Assembly: GCA_039696685.1 (NCBI GenBank)
Contig: CP155566.1
Location: forward strand, 1,860,001-1,924,000
Source: Vibrio sp. CDRSL-10 TSBA
Lineage (GTDB): Bacteria > Pseudomonadota > Gammaproteobacteria > Enterobacterales > Vibrionaceae
DNA length: 64,000 nucleotides
Direction of reading: 5' to 3'
The position numbers and the translations under genes were made by a program. The notes under the pieces are model-generated. The model did no database searches, was not told the origin of the DNA, and was given only the letters and a program-made list of their open reading frames with translations. Of this stretch, positions 52,762 to 63,514 are shown piece after piece; positions within the stretch are counted from its first letter, which is position 1; each line of letters opens with the position of its first letter.

Positions 52762-55427
52762 CAGTCCAGCTCCTCATTAATACGCAGCAGCATTCCCATC
52801 ACGCCGCCGATCACCGCCAGGTAAATACCGATGTCGAACATCAGCGGAGTGCCTATCGTGACGGGTTCTGTCCACCATAAACCGGTTAATAAGGGTAAAC
52901 CGGCAACATAGCTGAAACTGCCGGCCGTCAGACTCAACAGCACCCCGAACAGCGCAATCCGAAACGGCGGATATTGCAATCTGTCACGCACATAGCGCGG
53001 TGACTTAGCAAACATCAGCAAAGAGAAACCGATCACCGCGATTAACGCGCCGATAAAACCGCCACCGGGATGGTTATGTCCGCGCAGCAGTAAGTACAGA
53101 GAGAAGACCAGCATCAGAGCCGCGACAATATGAGAGGTCGTCGCGAAAATCAGCGACTGGATACGATTTTGTTTACCATAGCGTGAAGAGAGCAAACTCA
53201 CCGCAGCCAGACCCGACATGACAACCACCAGCGCTTCACCCAAAGTATCCAGCGCCCGAAAGTCAACAAGGATAACGTTAACGATATTACGCCCGTGTCC
53301 GCCCGGCACACTGTTGCGTGCATAGAAGTCGCTCACCGTCAGGTCCAGCGGCTGTTTGGTCACATGGAGCAAAAGCATACAGACGCTGAACCCTATCGTC
53401 ACAGCGACGATCGCATGCACAGTCTTACGCAGAGTGGAATGCGCTTGCACCGTTTCCAGACGGGGAATATGGCGCATCAGAAGCGCCATAAATACCACCA
53501 TCAAAGTTTCAACCAACAGCAGAGTTTTGGCTACATCCGGCGCACTGTAGAGCATAAACACAAGTGTGGTCATAAACCCTATGCTGCCCAGCGCCGCAAT
53601 CGCCAGCAGGCGTGCACCGGTTGTGATACAAACCAACACCGCCGCCACCATCAACAGTGCTATCGCAATTTCGTAAAAAGCCACATCAGACAGGGAATGA
53701 AAGGGCTGCGAGGTCAACGCCATCGAGCTGATGAGCAGCAAACCGGCCAGTACGCTAAAAAACAATAATACGTAACTTCGCAGCGGTTTGTGTTGCAGGC
53801 ACTGTGTTTGCCAGCGGGCAAGGTCCGTCATCGCCCGGATGATCCCGGAAAACACCTCCTCAGCTTTAATAACGCGCTCCCCTGCACTGCGCCAACGGCA
53901 AAGCAGGCCCGGACATAACGCATACACCGCCACCCCAAGCAAAACCGTGATGACACTCAGCAATAACGCGAAGTTAAACCCTTGCCAAAGTTTCGTTGCT
54001 TCAGGCTCGGCTCCGGGCAGGATCGCCGCGACGCCGGGCTTAATGACCTGCTCATCCAGCCAGTTCAGACCAAACAGAGGTAAAAGAAGGCTGCCAAATG
54101 CTAACAAGGTCGCGGGAAGCCACAACGCCCAGGTTTTTTCGACCGGTTTGATGGCTGATGCCGTCCCGGTTTGACGGGAGAAAAATGGCTTGCGCACTAA
54201 CAAAATAGCTACTGATACCATTAATGCATTGGCAGCAACCAGAGTCGCGGTAACCATAACCCCGATTTCCAGCGAGGCTTTGTACATATACTCTTTACTG
54301 ACAAATCCCATCATGGGCAGCAGACCGGCCTTTGATAACGCCGCAATCACCAATGCGGTTGTGCTCATGACCAGGACTGATTTCAAGCCGGACAGTCGCC
54401 GTATATCTCTCGTCCCGGTAGCCAGATCAACGTTTCCCACCACCATGAATAAAGCCGCTTTATACAGAGCGTGCGCCACGATAAAAAGCAGCAATGCTGA
54501 CACCGATAACTGAGTACCGATGCCGAGTAATAACATCAGTTTACCCAGAGCAACATTAGTACTGTATGCAAGCATTAACTTGAGATCCGTTTGCCGGATA
54601 GCGACCAGCGTACACCAGACCGCCGTTATTCCGCCGATGACAACCAGGGTATAAAACCACACTTCGCTGTGGGAATAGATCGGTGAAAAGCGAGCCAGTA
54701 AATAGACCCCAGCCTTGACCATAGTCGCCGAATGCAGATAAGCACTGACCGGTGTCGGCGCCGCCATTGCATTGGGCAGCCAAAAATGAAAAGGAAATTG
54801 TGCCGATTTAGTCAGGGCACCGAGAAAGATGAGAACCATGGAGGGCAAAAACAGGGTATGGCTGGCTATCACTTCAGTCTGTTGCAATATCACTTCCAGC
54901 TCATAGCTGTTCGCCATGGCACCCAGCATGATCAGCCCCGCCAGCAAAGCCAGCCCACCCGCGCCGGTAACCAGTAACGATTGCAATGCATTTTGGCGTG
55001 AAGTCGGGCTCTCATGGTTAAACCCGATCAGCAAATAAGAAGTGAGCGTGGTTAACTCCCAAAAAACAAACAGGAGTAACAAGTTGTCACTGACCACCAA
55101 ACCGAGCATAGCCAGCATAAACAGAGTGAGTTGACAGTGAAAGGAAAACCGGGCCGGTTTACCACGCAGATACGCCAGGGCATACACCTGAATCAGAAAA
55201 CCGATACCACTGATTAATCCGGCGAAAAGCACAGATAACCCGTCGAGGCGAACACTCAGGTTGATCCCCATCGGCGCAACCCAGGGTACAGACCAGACTA
55301 TCCCTTGTGCATCAGTCCCCTGCGCGTCATAGCAGAAAAACAAGGCCACCAATATAATCAGCGGCAACAACGGAAACAAAAGCCAGGCTAAAGGCTGTGA
55401 ACGAGCATGATGAGTCAGTTCAGACAT
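52761..55427 (-). CDS. mrpA: Mrp Na+/H+ antiporter subunit A with fused B-like region
   Basis: 888 residues, the largest Mrp subunit, NuoL-like for the first ~500 residues with the characteristic PTPVSAYLHSATMVKAGVYL. The C-terminal third contains MrpB-type sequence (GHNHPGGGFIGALIAVIGF), so no separate mrpB exists, as in other gammaproteobacteria of this operon type. First gene of mrpACDEFG. Confidence 0.96.
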   Translation of the reverse strand: MSELTHHARSQPLAWLLFPLLPLIILVALFFCYDAQGTDAQGIVWSVPWVAPMGINLSVRLDGLSVLFAGLISGIGFLIQVYALAYLRGKPARFSFHCQLTLFMLAMLGLVVSDNLLLLFVFWELTTLTSYLLIGFNHESPTSRQNALQSLLVTGAGGLALLAGLIMLGAMANSYELEVILQQTEVIASHTLFLPSMVLIFLGALTKSAQFPFHFWLPNAMAAPTPVSAYLHSATMVKAGVYLLARFSPIYSHSEVWFYTLVVIGGITAVWCTLVAIRQTDLKLMLAYSTNVALGKLMLLLGIGTQLSVSALLLFIVAHALYKAALFMVVGNVDLATGTRDIRRLSGLKSVLVMSTTALVIAALSKAGLLPMMGFVSKEYMYKASLEIGVMVTATLVAANALMVSVAILLVRKPFFSRQTGTASAIKPVEKTWALWLPATLLAFGSLLLPLFGLNWLDEQVIKPGVAAILPGAEPEATKLWQGFNFALLLSVITVLLGVAVYALCPGLLCRWRSAGERVIKAEEVFSGIIRAMTDLARWQTQCLQHKPLRSYVLLFFSVLAGLLLISSMALTSQPFHSLSDVAFYEIAIALLMVAAVLVCITTGARLLAIAALGSIGFMTTLVFMLYSAPDVAKTLLLVETLMVVFMALLMRHIPRLETVQAHSTLRKTVHAIVAVTIGFSVCMLLLHVTKQPLDLTVSDFYARNSVPGGHGRNIVNVILVDFRALDTLGEALVVVMSGLAAVSLLSSRYGKQNRIQSLIFATTSHIVAALMLVFSLYLLLRGHNHPGGGFIGALIAVIGFSLLMFAKSPRYVRDRLQYPPFRIALFGVLLSLTAGSFSYVAGLPLLTGLWWTEPVTIGTPLMFDIGIYLAVIGGVMGMLLRINEELD

Positions 55428-55588
55428 TTCAGCTACAATCTGATACAGCGGTGATGATAACGCTAAGGGGGGAGCTAAACGGCGTATCCAACAGCCGGTT
55501 AGCCCACCCTGTCAGCAACATTTGTAACAGGTATTTATTGAGAGATATGGCGCGACACCACCCGGCGTATCTTGATTGCCCGTTTGAG

Positions 55589-55780
55589 CTATTTGTTGCT
55601 GTCGGCGGTGTTAAAAGAACGCAGATCGCTGTGAACAGACTGACTCCGCGTGCTTTCGTAATCGCCGTCCGTGCTGTCAAATGCATCGTAAGTGCAATCG
55701 CCGATATCATTTCTGGGGCAGACGTAAACATTAAGACGTTCTATCATTTCTGTTTTACATCGAGGGCAAAATCGTTGCAT
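55589..55780 (-). CDS. Small zinc-ribbon-like protein
   Basis: 63 residues with CPRC near the N-terminus and a second Cys pair, C-x6-C (VCPRNDIGDC), a short zinc-ribbon layout. Strong GGAG 6 nt before the ATG. The tail is acidic and low-complexity. Not otherwise recognised. Same strand as mrpA, 161 bp upstream. Confidence 0.6.
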   Translation of the reverse strand: MQRFCPRCKTEMIERLNVYVCPRNDIGDCTYDAFDSTDGDYESTRSQSVHSDLRSFNTADSNK

Positions 55781-55805
55781 ATCGAGCTCCCTATTTATTT
55801 AACAT

Positions 55806-55900
55806 CGGATTAGTTATTTGTAATCGAATCAGTTACTTGAAATTGGGTCAGTAATTTGAAATCAGAATCGTTATTTGAAATCAGATTAGCTATTTAACAT
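55806..55900. repeat. Five-copy 19-bp tandem array
   Basis: Five contiguous degenerate 19-bp units: CGGATTAGTTATTTGTAAT, CGAATCAGTTACTTGAAAT, TGGGTCAGTAATTTGAAAT, CAGAATCGTTATTTGAAAT, CAGATTAGCTATTTAACAT. A weaker copy precedes. It lies between the Usp gene 3' end and the zinc-ribbon gene. Confidence 0.85.
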
Positions 55901-55911
55901 CGGCCACATCA

Positions 55912-56853
55912 CTACTTGATCGGAGAAATAAATCCTTCCGGCTTGAGAGCGACCAGAGAACAGCGAATAGATTGCAGAATATTCTCCGCGGTGTTGCCAA
56001 TGACAAATCCGGCAATGCCGGTTCTCGCCAGAGTGCCCATCACCAGGACATCCACCTCTTCCTGCTGCACGCATTCCGGAATGGCGTCATCTGGACTTCC
56101 GTGCAGATAATGAATCACTGTTTCACCTGCAATACCGGACTCTTCAAGCAATTGCTGTAACGCTTGTTGATGGCTGTTTTTGGCTTTATCAACTTCCTGA
56201 TTCAGCTCTTGCGGATCGGCATGGATCCAACTGTTATCTTCAAGATAGTGCTCGAGATAATATTCCCAGCATGAAATCAGGTGCAGCCGACTGTCACAGG
56301 AATCAGCAAGCGAGCGGGCCAGCTCCAGTAAACGCAACGACAGCGCATGTTGCGCCTCACCGCTTGGCGTCGGATCAATCGCTACCGCAACTCTTCGTTT
56401 GTTTTTGGGCTTATCGGTGGGACGGTGCAACCAAACCGCACACGGGCATTTTCGTAATAAGGTCATATCAAGCGCTTTGAAGCCGCCGGCCCCATTACGC
56501 AGCGGCTCCGCTTCTTTGATGATCAGATCGTGGCCGTTCTCAAGCGCTTGTTTAATGATACAGATGGCAGGTTGCTCACTGTGTTTGACCAGGAGCGGAA
56601 ATGGTGCTTGCTGTTCAGATAAGTCATTTTCTGCTCTGAAACGGGCCACCTTTTCCTGCAGCGAATGCGACAAGGAGTGTTCATAGCTTTGCTGGTAATG
56701 AGCCCACTCTTGCGGGAAAGCCGGACAGGCAATCAGGCCAGTGACAGCAACGCCATTATTGAGGGCGATTCGAATAGCCTGGTCGAGCGCGTCACTATGG
56801 CCAGGTAACCCTTGGGTGGCATACAGTATGTTCTCAAATCGTTTCATACACAC
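55912..56853 (-). CDS. Tandem universal stress protein (UspE-like)
   Basis: 313 residues with two Usp domains. The first (FENILYATQGLPGHSDALDQA) is degenerate. The second (RRVAVAIDPTPSGEAQHALS) ends with the ATP-binding type motif VMGTLARTGIAGFVIGNTAENIL. Cytosolic stress protein; the precise role is unknown. Near the ion-antiport genes but separately transcribed. Confidence 0.9.
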   Translation of the reverse strand: MCMKRFENILYATQGLPGHSDALDQAIRIALNNGVAVTGLIACPAFPQEWAHYQQSYEHSLSHSLQEKVARFRAENDLSEQQAPFPLLVKHSEQPAICIIKQALENGHDLIIKEAEPLRNGAGGFKALDMTLLRKCPCAVWLHRPTDKPKNKRRVAVAIDPTPSGEAQHALSLRLLELARSLADSCDSRLHLISCWEYYLEHYLEDNSWIHADPQELNQEVDKAKNSHQQALQQLLEESGIAGETVIHYLHGSPDDAIPECVQQEEVDVLVMGTLARTGIAGFVIGNTAENILQSIRCSLVALKPEGFISPIK

Positions 56854-56932
56854 CTCCTTAAGTGATTAAATTTTAACCACCCGGAAAGTATAATACCTAA
56901 CCGACAATTGTAACGGCGTATTAATCTCTATA

Positions 56933-57062
56933 GGTATACCCAAACAACTTGGATTTACAGGTAGGCGGCAAATGAGTGAATCCCCATGAGCATATAGACA
57001 CTATGTGATTGGGGTGAACGAACGCAGCCAACACCGCTGCAGCTTCAAGTAGCAAGGGTAAA
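56933..57062. repeat. ERIC element
   Basis: Full-length enterobacterial repetitive intergenic consensus. The core is GTGAATCCCCATGAGC .. TGTGATTGGGGTGAACG, followed by AACGCAGCCAACACCGCTGC and terminal inverted ends (GGTATACCC at left, AAGGGTA at right). It lies in the gap between the convergent-free usp start and the thioesterase stop. Confidence 0.9.
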
Positions 57063-57085
57063 ACACGATACCCAACCTGTTGCTT

Positions 57086-57584
57086 CTACCCCGCAGGCCG
57101 GGGGCTTTTTAGCGAATTAAGCCACTGGCTGGATACTTTGACCGCCAGCACTTCTCCGCGGCAGCATAGGACATGCTGTGAGTATAACTGACAAGTTATA
57201 CTCATCTTATTCTCTTGCACATCCTCAATCTCTGCAATCAGTTCGACTGGATGATCAACGGGAAACAGGCTTGAGATAAGTGACGGTAAGCTGCCCGGTC
57301 GCAAACCAAACCGCGTCGCCGCTGCCAATCGGGCACCGCTGTAACTGGTAACCCTTGGCGATAGCGGTACACACACAATGACAATCAATCAGAGTGGAAA
57401 TAATACCGCCATTAAGAAAATGCAGCGGGCCGGCACTGTGGTGACTGGCCGGGGTAAAGTGGCACACTGATTCATTCTCGCCGCGCCAATGGCTTTTTAT
57501 CTGTAACCCGAGCGGATTAGACGGTCCGCAGCCAAAACAATGGTTGTTGGGAATCTGATCCTGAAACGCTTGCTCACTCTGCAT
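57086..57584 (-). CDS. PaaI-like hotdog thioesterase, frameshifted in this sequence
   Basis: 165 residues after repair. N-terminal NNHCFGCGPSNPLGLQI and the hotdog helix GGIISTLIDCHCVCTA. The frame breaks after TYLKPV; GAAAC at 57262-57266 (+ strand) minus one A gives PVDHPVELIAEIEDVQ. Probably hydrolyses an acyl-CoA. The stop codon abuts a + strand terminator hairpin. Confidence 0.85.
57089..57110 (+). terminator. + strand terminator at the thioesterase 3' end
   Basis: CCCCG-CAGGC-CGGGG then GCTTTTT. The U-tract is on the + strand, so it stops transcription coming from the ERIC side, not the minus-strand thioesterase. It overlaps the last thioesterase codons. Confidence 0.7.
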
Positions 57585-57889
57585 ACGACCTCCTGAATTA
57601 ACGAAAAAATACCAAAGACCCGGCAGTAACGTTACTCAATAGATAGCACAGCTTTTCATCGTTCGCTGGCCGCGGATACGCGGCATCTGGGATTTTTGGT
57701 CAGGACATCTGTCGCAGGTTTACTGTTGGTTATGCCATTAACCTATTGATATATTTCAAAGTATGCATAAAAACTTCATCAAGCTGAAACCTGATTGTCA
57801 TTTGCAGCGACTAGCATCCTCGCCTGATTTAAGCCTCTGGCGCATACCGTCAGGACTCGCATTGTAAAAGGTAAGGACAACTTTCACCG
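57585..57889. other. Divergent promoter region, thioesterase / PAP2 phosphatase
   Basis: A palindrome GTAACGTTAC lies near 57626. No gene or repeat is seen. AAGGTAAGGAC precedes the phosphatase start. Confidence 0.4.
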
Positions 57890-60137
57890 ATGAAACTTCA
57901 CCACCAGCATAAAATCTTCACGCTAACCGCTCTGGCCGCCGCACTACTCAGTGCCTGTAATTCTGACTCAACCAACTATGATAAGCCGGCAGTGCCACAA
58001 GGCTTGGGCTATGAACAGAGTGTCAGTGTCCCTCTGATTAGCGGAACGCCGGTCGTGGATGGGGACATACCGGTGACCAACGCCAAAGGTAACGTTGTGG
58101 CCTACCACTCCGGCGTGAACCCGATTCTGCAGATCCTGGCCGGCTTTGATGATATCTGGACGCTGGGCGATACCACCTGGGCAAGCACAGGTTCGGATTC
58201 ACTCAGTATTGCGGCTGGCTACGAAACCTACCCGGGTATCAGTGGTGGTGCGACCAACAGTACCAGTCGTGCTCTGCTGGTCGATTTCGGCGCAGAGCAG
58301 ACGCTTGATCAGGACGTATGGCAATATAACTTTGACTATGTAAAAACGCTGACCCGTCCGGGCCAAAGCACTCCTGATGTGGATCGCACTGACGCGGCTT
58401 CGCAAGTGTTTGCTTATCTCGATGATCAGCGCGATAAAGGTTACAGCCTGACATCAGGCCTGGGTGCACTGGCGGACGACTATCGCAGCGGTGCCAATTC
58501 CGTCTCCAATTATGCCTACAGTGCTGATGGTACTGAGGTCTCTGTCGGCGGAACAACCATTGATATTCTTGATGAATCCCGCCTGATGAACGACGGTCTG
58601 GGCAATGGAACCAACTATGGTGAACTTGGTTACGAGCTTGACGATGTGGTCACGCTGCTCAATCTGGTCAGAGACTTTGGCGCGTCAACGGAGGCACCTA
58701 AATACCACTTTGAATCACCGCGTCCATGGCGGATTGAAAACGACTACAGTGTCGCCAGTTTCAGCGACATCAATGATGTCACCCAGCTCACCTGTTACAA
58801 TCTGGATGGCAGCGCGGATACCAAATTCTATGATTTCCCGGTCAATCCGCTTGTGTCCCCTATTCCCGGCCTGCGTTGTGCCGGTCGAACGATTTACACT
58901 GATAACGGCGATGGTTCATTCAGTTCCAACTATACCGCCGGCAGCGGCGATGCCTGGGTTTCGGGTCGGGCTAAAGATGGCGGTTTCCCAAGCGGACACA
59001 CCACTGAAGCGGTTGACCGCGGTCTGGCCTTTGCGTACGCCATTCCAGAACGCTTTGCTGAAATGGCCGCACGCGCAGTTGATTTGGGCACCAACCGCAT
59101 CGTGGCTGGCATGCACTCTCCGCTTGATGTTATCGGCGGCCGTATCATGGGCACAGCCGTGACCGCCGCTGCATTAAACGCGCGCCCGGATCTGGCCAGT
59201 GCAGCATTGGCTCAGGCCAACAGCTATTTTGCTCAGAAAGCACAGGATGCAGGCTTTGACTCTGTGTATGCTTTTGCTCACAGCGCAACCTCTGATGCAG
59301 AGGCTCAGCGTTATACAGACCACGACGCGATGAAAGCGCGCTATCGCGCCGCTCTGACGTACGGTTTTCCGGCGCTGGATGAAGCCAGTGTCGCGCCGCA
59401 AGTACCAAAAGGCGCTGAAGTTTCTGTTGGCGACACGCTTCCCTTACCTGAGCGATGCGCAGCGCCGCGCGGTGCTGGCCACGACGGAAATTGATTCAAA
59501 TTATCCGGTCATCAACCAATCTCGTGGCTGGGGACGTCTGGATCTGGTTATGGCAGCCGATGGCTATGGCGCATTCAATGGTGATGTCACTGTGGTCATG
59601 GACGCCGCAGACGAAGGATTCAGTGCTCAGGATACCTGGGGTAACGACATTTCCGGTCATGGTCTGCTGACCAAGCAAGGCAGTGGCTCACTGACCTTGC
59701 AAGGCAACAACAGCTTCAGCGGCGGCGTTGTACTGCAAAGCGGTGAACTGATTGCGGCATCGTCTTCTGCAACCGGGACAGGCACGCTTTATCAGCAGGA
59801 TGGTGTACTTTCTGTGTCAATCGAAGCCGGAAACAACGACGCGGCGGCGGGCAGTCTCAATGTCTCGGACTTTGTACAAGATGGCGGGACTCTGGCACTG
59901 AACCTGGTCAATAACGCTCAGGTTCAGGCTGACAAGACCATCTATCTGAGCGGTGCTGATCTGCAACTGACTGTGCCAGTGTTATCCGCTGCGACAACTT
60001 ACATGCTGTTGAGTGCAGACTATCTGCAGGGTCAGTTTGACAACGTGAGCGCAACTGACGCGAACGGCACCACGTACACGGCGCAGCTGATATACAGCGA
60101 AACCGGCGTCAGCGTGACCATTACACCCGCAGTATAA
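57890..60137 (+). CDS. Secreted PAP2-type phosphatase/haloperoxidase-like lipoprotein with autotransporter-type repeats, frameshifted in this sequence
   Basis: 748 residues after repair. Lipoprotein signal, lipobox ALLSAC. The complete PAP2/class A acid phosphatase triad is present: K-x6-R-P (KYHFESPRP, near 273), PSGH (near 366) and R-x5-H-x3-D (RIVAGMHSPLD, near 402). Beyond residue ~580 come autotransporter-associated beta-strand repeats (GLLTKQGSGSLTLQGNNSFS). The frame breaks after KGAEV; GTTTC at 59420-59424 minus one base gives LLATRFPYLSDAQRRAV. No barrel is encoded. Substrate unknown. Confidence 0.85.
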
Positions 60138-60186
60138 AAAGACCAATGCAGCCTCTCTCACTATGATTGAGGCTGTATCCTCCGAT

Positions 60187-60217
60187 AAAAAATGGCCTGT
60201 ATAACAGACCATTTTTT
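60187..60217 (+). terminator. Terminator after the PAP2 gene
   Basis: AAAAAATGG..CCATTTTTT arms extended by CTG/CAG around a short loop; works in both directions. Confidence 0.7.
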
Positions 60218-60292
60218 ATTTCAGCCCCCCTGTCAGGCCGCGGTGACTGGTCTGCGGTGGCTGGTCCGAGGTGACTTCGTGTTCACGATAAA

Positions 60293-61057
<765 letters not shown>

Positions 61058-61163
61058 TCATTCCTTCTTTCAAACAGTCATTGTGCGTATTCAGAGTGAC
61101 ATAGCCTCGCGCTGCTTGTCTATGTCACTCTTGGTCATCTTAGATATATCGGTCGTCTTTGTT

Positions 61164-62658
61164 TCAGGCTTTATTCAAACCGGCTGGCATAAACGGTTTA
61201 GCCAGTGGTGCGGTCAGATACTTGCTGGCAACGAAATAAAGCACAGCACCACTGATAGCCCCGGTAAACCAACCGTAATCATAGAACCAGGTCATCACAT
61301 CAAACGAAATTGCCAGGAAGGTACACCCGACCGGGATCAAAAAGGCGATAAAGCCAGCCCAGTTCACCGCCGGATAAGCATGCTCCTGATACAGCGCCAG
61401 GATATTGAGCTGCTGCTTACGAATCATGAAATAATCGACAATCATGATCCCGGCAATCGGCCCCAGCAGGCTCGAGTAACCCAACAACCAGTTAGAGATA
61501 AATGCTTCTACGCTGACATCTGACTCAATCCAGCCCATTTTTTTCAGCAGTTCCCAACTCATCAGCACAATACCCACCGCACCGGTCAGCAAGACACCTT
61601 TGGTGTGGTTGATGTAGCGCGGGGCAATATTCTGAAAATCGTTGGTCGGTGAAACCACATTAGCCGCGGTATTGGTCGACAAGGTTGCGATGATAATCAG
61701 CACCATGGCGACAGCGACCCAGAAACGGACTCTGGATTTGCGCGATCAAATTGATCGGGTCTGAAATAGTTTCACCAAACAGCGTCTGCGACGCCGCGGT
61801 TAATACCACACCCAGCGCTGCGAACAGGAACATGGTCAGTGGCAAGCCAATTACCTGACCAACGATCTGATCTTTCTGCGACCTGGCATAACGGCTGAAA
61901 TCAGGAATGTTGAGTGACAAGGTAGCCCAGAAGCCGACCATAGCGGTTAAACCGGACAAGAAATATTTTGCCACACCATCCTGCGGCGGGCGATTAGCCG
62001 GGGTTGACAGTAATTCAGCATAAGAGACCTTATCACTGGCCCAGAACAGCAGTCCGAGCGAAACAATCAGCAGCAGCGGTGCCGACAAGGTTTCCAGCCA
62101 CTTAATGGAATTAGCGCCTTTGAGTACGACACCGATATTCAGCAGACAAAAGATAAAGAAACCAAATACCTCACCCTGACCGCCCAGACTGGCCCAGCTG
62201 GTTGAAATTTCCGATAATAAAAGGTGAATCGCCAGCCCGCCAAACATGGTCTGAATACCAAACCAGCCGCAGGCAACAAAGCCGCGGATAAGACACGGTA
62301 CGTTCGAACCCACGATCCCGAACGATGAACGCAGCAGCACCGGAAAAGGTAATCCGTATTTAGTTCCGGCGAACGCGTTCAGCGTCAGCGGGATCAACAC
62401 GATAATATTGGCAATAAAAATAGTCAGCAGTGCCTCTACCACCGACAGACCAAAATAAGCGGTTAGTATCCCGCCCAGCGTATAGGTCGGCACACAAATC
62501 GCAATCCCCACCCACAGAGCCGCAATATTCCACTGACTCCAACTGCGCTCTTTGATCTTAGTTGGCGCTAAATCCTGATTAAAGTTTTTACTGTTTAATA
62601 AATCGTCCCCGACTTCTAATTCATAGAAGTCACCCACTTTCTTCATTTGCGTTTGCAT
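61164..62658 (-). CDS. NCS1 family nucleobase/hydantoin permease, frameshifted in this sequence
   Basis: 497 residues after repair, about 12 TM helices. N-terminal KERSWSQWNIAALWVGIAIC and FPVLLRSSFGIVGSNVP are NCS1 (Mhp1/PucI/CodB-like) motifs. The frame breaks after IQSPF; GAAAC at 61722-61726 (+ strand) minus one A gives WVAVAMVLIIIATLSTN. Uracil, thymine or a related pyrimidine is the likely substrate because rutF and rutE lie upstream in the same direction, after a 298-bp gap. Confidence 0.9.
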
Positions 62659-62956
62659 AAAAATGTCCTCATCCCGTTGAGATTCATTTATTGTCCTTAA
62701 TTTTTACAACGCTGAATTATTCAAACCACCTGTTTATTGAAATAGATTTACCGAGCCAAAGTTATCGACAAAAACCATCAAAAAAATTAACCACGCCCAC
62801 TAAAATCGTCAGCACATTATCAAGATGACAATAGGTAAAATCAGTCACAAAATTGTGTGGTAAAAATAAATCCGTCACTCAAAAAATAGTCCTGCGAGTA
62901 CGGAAGTAAGTAAAACTCCTCCAAAGCAAATATCATGATTCAGCCTCCGGCGGTGA

Positions 62957-63514
62957 TCAGGTTAATTTGTGATAGCGACGATCAAAATACACCAGGTTGG
63001 AGACCTGCTGAGCAGCGCCAATACCCACAATTTCACAGAAAAACACTTCGTGCGTGCCGACCGTCGCGCGCGACGCAATTTTGCAGTCAAATGCGGTCGA
63101 GCTGGCCGCTAACACCGGCGCGCCGGTGACAAATGATTGCCATGCCACGCTGTCGAAGCGCTCCTGCTGGCTGAGCTTACCGGCAAATAAGCCGGACACT
63201 TGCGCCTGGTCCGCCGCTAACGTGTTGACGCACAAGGTTTGCGCTTGATCGAATACCTCAAACACCGATGAAGATCGGTTTAAACACACCAACAGCGTCG
63301 GTGGCGTGTCGGTCACACTGGTCACCGCCGTTGCGGTAAATCCGGCGGCCTGCCCGTCAACGATTGTGGTGACGACATTAACCGCAGACCCCAGGCTTGC
63401 CATGCCATCTTTAAAGGCCTGCACTCCGTTATCTGCCACCTGAGCAAACTCGGTAAAATTCATCTCATTACTGACCGGTTCACTGACAACTAAATCCAGA
63501 CTCATTTCACTCAT
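62957..63514 (-). CDS. rutF: Flavin reductase RutF
   Basis: 185 residues. Flavin-reductase-like fold with [40 protein letters not shown] and the C-terminal [11 protein letters not shown]. Supplies reduced FMN to the RutA monooxygenase in uracil ring opening. Overlaps the rutE end by 8 bp. Confidence 0.88.
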   Translation of the reverse strand: MSEMSLDLVVSEPVSNEMNFTEFAQVADNGVQAFKDGMASLGSAVNVVTTIVDGQAAGFTATAVTSVTDTPPTLLVCLNRSSSVFEVFDQAQTLCVNTLAADQAQVSGLFAGKLSQQERFDSVAWQSFVTGAPVLAASSTAFDCKIASRATVGTHEVFFCEIVGIGAAQQVSNLVYFDRRYHKLT

